From contig CANOBT010000235.1 of the NCBI GenBank assembly GCA_947564305.1, positions 1 to 7,235 on the forward strand: a DNA stretch of 7,235 nt. Direction: 5' to 3'. Position numbers and translations under genes: made by a program. A model generated the notes under the pieces. It made no database searches. It was given only the letters and a program-made list of their open reading frames with translations, and was not told the DNA's origin. The stretch is from an uncultured Lachnospiraceae bacterium. Its GTDB lineage: Bacteria; Bacillota_A; Clostridia; Lachnospirales; Lachnospiraceae. Of this stretch, positions 6,601 to 7,235 are shown in pieces (positions within the stretch are counted from its first letter, which is position 1; each line of letters starts with the position of its first letter).

Positions 6601-6970
6601 TATAAAAGAATGTATGGGTAAAACCGGAGAAAATAACGAAATGTATATAAAACACCTGGTACAGAAGGCTCAGATAATAAGGAAGAAAAAAGAATTGGAG
6701 GAAGGGAAAGCGGTAAGAGATTGGAAGGATTTCGAAGCGAAACTTCAAGAAAAAGTGGAGATATTTATTTTTCAAAGCTATTTAAGGTATCTTCAGGCGA
6801 ATGAGAGTGAGGCGAAAAAAGCCGGCGCCCGTGCAGAAGACATTGTCAAACTTGCGCAATATATGCTAGATAGCGAAATCAAAGCCGACGAAAGGATTCA
6901 AAATGAGGTATATCAGATTATCAGCAAGAAAATTGATATACCAGAGAAAGAATTTGAATTATTATTCTGA
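3656..6970 (+). CDS. Large KAP/AAA+-like P-loop ATPase, candidate anti-phage defence protein
   Basis: This intact 1104-aa protein has a short N-terminal lead (1-58) and Walker A GRRGAGKT at residues 64-71 (bases 3845-3868). Walker B FLFIDDVD is at 216-223 (4301-4324) with acidic D220/D221. A sensor-1-like strand IVTFISGD lies at 245-252. YLKKIIPPAYRR (302-313) matches where KAP-type ATPases carry their 'LxKII..P' helix. DDTSRGLNNVYN (375-386) resembles the sensor-2 'PR.L.N' arginine. Residues about 400-920 are mainly helical and not recognised. About 925-1040 is very rich in Lys/Glu, probably coiled coil, then a helical end. No membrane helix, nuclease, HEPN or TIR motif is evident. It likely uses ATP to drive oligomerisation or sensing. 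Size, one ATPase module at the N-terminus and a partner gene 42 bp downstream fit a defence operon. RdrA of RADAR is one possibility; KAP or STAND-type sensors are others. Confidence 0.85.
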   Translation: MEKQKTKLGARILSKEELNAILPNAESIDEQIGVFRESIPCESGEQGNKQFETEQKTNNIGIIGRRGAGKTSVLKTFYHKLKNKNAEDDKKDGDIILPIIVPENMSSGTTLMDTILGRLKSIVEEKMKEEKEKKYLGDCIYSGKDSLEGLYNELVKQYCYIKKDYRDILIQQFTTEQNYVDKTKKVFSSDSEFITMFNQFVAKLLQGKKNENSMMFLFIDDVDLSTNKCMDIVRTLLVYLSNPRIVTFISGDIQTFEEELTLEFLRQEDALREDAFREIYYSVNNTLESTLLERKKQLAYEYLKKIIPPAYRRAIQYWDLDERGNYKITGNEGDEQKSLVKLLTEVTKEKLGEMYFVYKENDKTENMRLAFHMFDDTSRGLNNVYNVLQEIYDLQKKKENITEAEKELLHWRLIETMIDSKPLYAKYKSDLLKHVIVLGQGRIRVDFANAYQLLYREIEKIETENMEPMKSVERFAIYYLIDFAARLFSKKTYNNEGKSKYGELKNRIIQEYLQSEEVDGRIPVEWELLEFSRIENAIKKNNPDSLILINILSQCDFVFVLHIIRCLGRAEIYAILGQKNSYSGKEAAYKIAYAFSRAIRAVNESEDGIQDYLADLYIQMQEVMSNLLNRLSLDPWIVYGRQLVNDAYIEDGMRHMNDEQNLAERNFMNVENYMGEGYVPEARWKYLLWAEYENEKERYWIYYERKLRERPDIEMQFSFDSKENVLTGLIKAIMEWMKKLNAVDKYEVKSLKSVDYNSFLAEKDWKWKKRKPVLEEIDEQELWGTTYAKEKIKPYLERKKHDIIHGMCSGRMIFNATHFFESDGAGAYSELKNCDKGKSGTALVYGIESKVRRVMSLSVKDDMAEQMEFPNGQFYLSLEQVLIIQCILEEFLHLHKRVVYGKKEVRKLLMEVKELPLVLHTSEWDEINTELKKREDAFFEGDSHYLRDMDAEKYEESGNREIESIREKYYEQNQEKAVMEKYIKECMGKTGENNEMYIKHLVQKAQIIRKKKELEEGKAVRDWKDFEAKLQEKVEIFIFQSYLRYLQANESEAKKAGARAEDIVKLAQYMLDSEIKADERIQNEVYQIISKKIDIPEKEFELLF
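3845..3868 (+). other. Walker A (P-loop) of the large ATPase
   Basis: The codons read GRRGAGKT (residues 64-71), a full match to GxxGxGKT, preceded by the hydrophobic strand NIGII. K70 would contact the ATP phosphates. Confidence 0.9.
4301..4324 (+). other. Walker B of the large ATPase
   Basis: The codons read FLFIDDVD (residues 216-223): a hydrophobic strand followed by two acidic residues. The second-Asp pattern 'DDVD' is common in KAP and AAA+/STAND ATPases. Confidence 0.85.
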
Positions 6971-7000
6971 GTTAAGAAATAGAGGGTTACTGTAATACGT

Positions 7001-7005
7001 GGAGG
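7001..7005 (+). promoter_or_regulatory. Ribosome binding site GGAGG of the last gene
   Basis: GGAGG ends 7 nt before the ATG at 7013, an ideal distance. With only 42 bp between the genes and no hairpin followed by T-run, co-transcription with the ATPase gene is likely. Confidence 0.75.
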
Positions 7006-7012
7006 CATTGTT

Positions 7013-7235
7013 ATGAATGATACGATTAACAGGTATTTGGCGATTTTGTGTTATCCTTTTGCATCATTGGATTTCTTTCTGGAGGATTATTTTGAGGAAA
7101 TCATCCAGGATAATAATGCGGAGAAAAGGCTTCAGGAGGCAATGATACGTCATATTCAGGAAAACTGTAATGTATATTCCTATGATGAAATCTATATGTA
7201 TCTGGAAAAATGCTATTTATATGATTTAAGGACAA
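7013..7235 (+). CDS. Partner gene of the ATPase, 5' end only
   Basis: The frame opens at ATG 7013 behind GGAGG and stays open for 74 codons to the window end. The visible part starts MNDTINRYLAILCYPFASLD and continues FFLEDYFEEIIQDN; it looks wholly helical and soluble, with many aromatic and acidic residues. No signal peptide, membrane segment or catalytic motif is seen. In particular there is no HxH metal site in these 74 residues. I do not recognise the family. Spacing and strand make it an operon partner of the 1104-aa ATPase. If the unit is RADAR-like this would be the large adenosine-deaminase partner, whose catalytic motifs would have to lie beyond the window, but that is conjecture. 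Confidence 0.75.
   Translation, partial: MNDTINRYLAILCYPFASLDFFLEDYFEEIIQDNNAEKRLQEAMIRHIQENCNVYSYDEIYMYLEKCYLYDLRT

Noticed and set aside
6983..7000. Small inverted sequence TTACTGTAA in the gap before the last gene
   Set aside because: The arms are only 4 bp with no T-run, so it is not a terminator; probably chance.

Overview
The window looks like low-to-medium GC Firmicutes DNA, most likely from a Lachnospiraceae/Clostridia gut anaerobe. The evidence is strong AGGAGG-type ribosome sites, A-rich codon use, tight ATGA gene overlaps, and YD-repeat (RHS/polymorphic toxin) fragments of the kind common in that group. The taxon is an inference; no rRNA or tRNA is present. All genes that can be supported read on the plus strand.

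Positions 1-3593 look like the trailing end of a polymorphic-toxin (RHS-type) locus: a row of toxin C-terminal remnants, each followed closely by a small gene in the position immunity genes usually occupy. Module 1 is the last 13 codons of an upstream protein (1-42), then a 164-aa hydrophobic protein (39-533, ATGA overlap), then a 100-aa zinc-ribbon/two-helix membrane protein (526-828, 8-nt overlap). Module 2 is a broken YD-repeat piece (about 876-1326), an out-of-frame toxin tail (1323-1549), and a five-helix membrane protein split by a frameshift (1553-2134 plus 2088-2576). Module 3 is another decayed tail (about 2601-2760), which overlaps by ATGA an intact 278-aa soluble protein (2757-3593). 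Two of the frameshifts fall exactly in six-G tracts (947-952 and 2104-2109). In each, removing one G restores one continuous, sensible protein.

Positions 3656-7235 are a different kind of unit. A 1104-aa P-loop ATPase (KAP/AAA+-like, with clear Walker A, Walker B and an arginine motif resembling sensor 2) is followed 42 bp downstream, behind a good ribosome site, by a second gene cut off by the window end (7013-7235). A very large ATPase paired with a partner gene beside a toxin/immunity graveyard is the usual setting of an anti-phage defence operon. RADAR (RdrA/RdrB) is one named possibility that cannot be confirmed here. This pair is the best candidate in the window for a little-described system.
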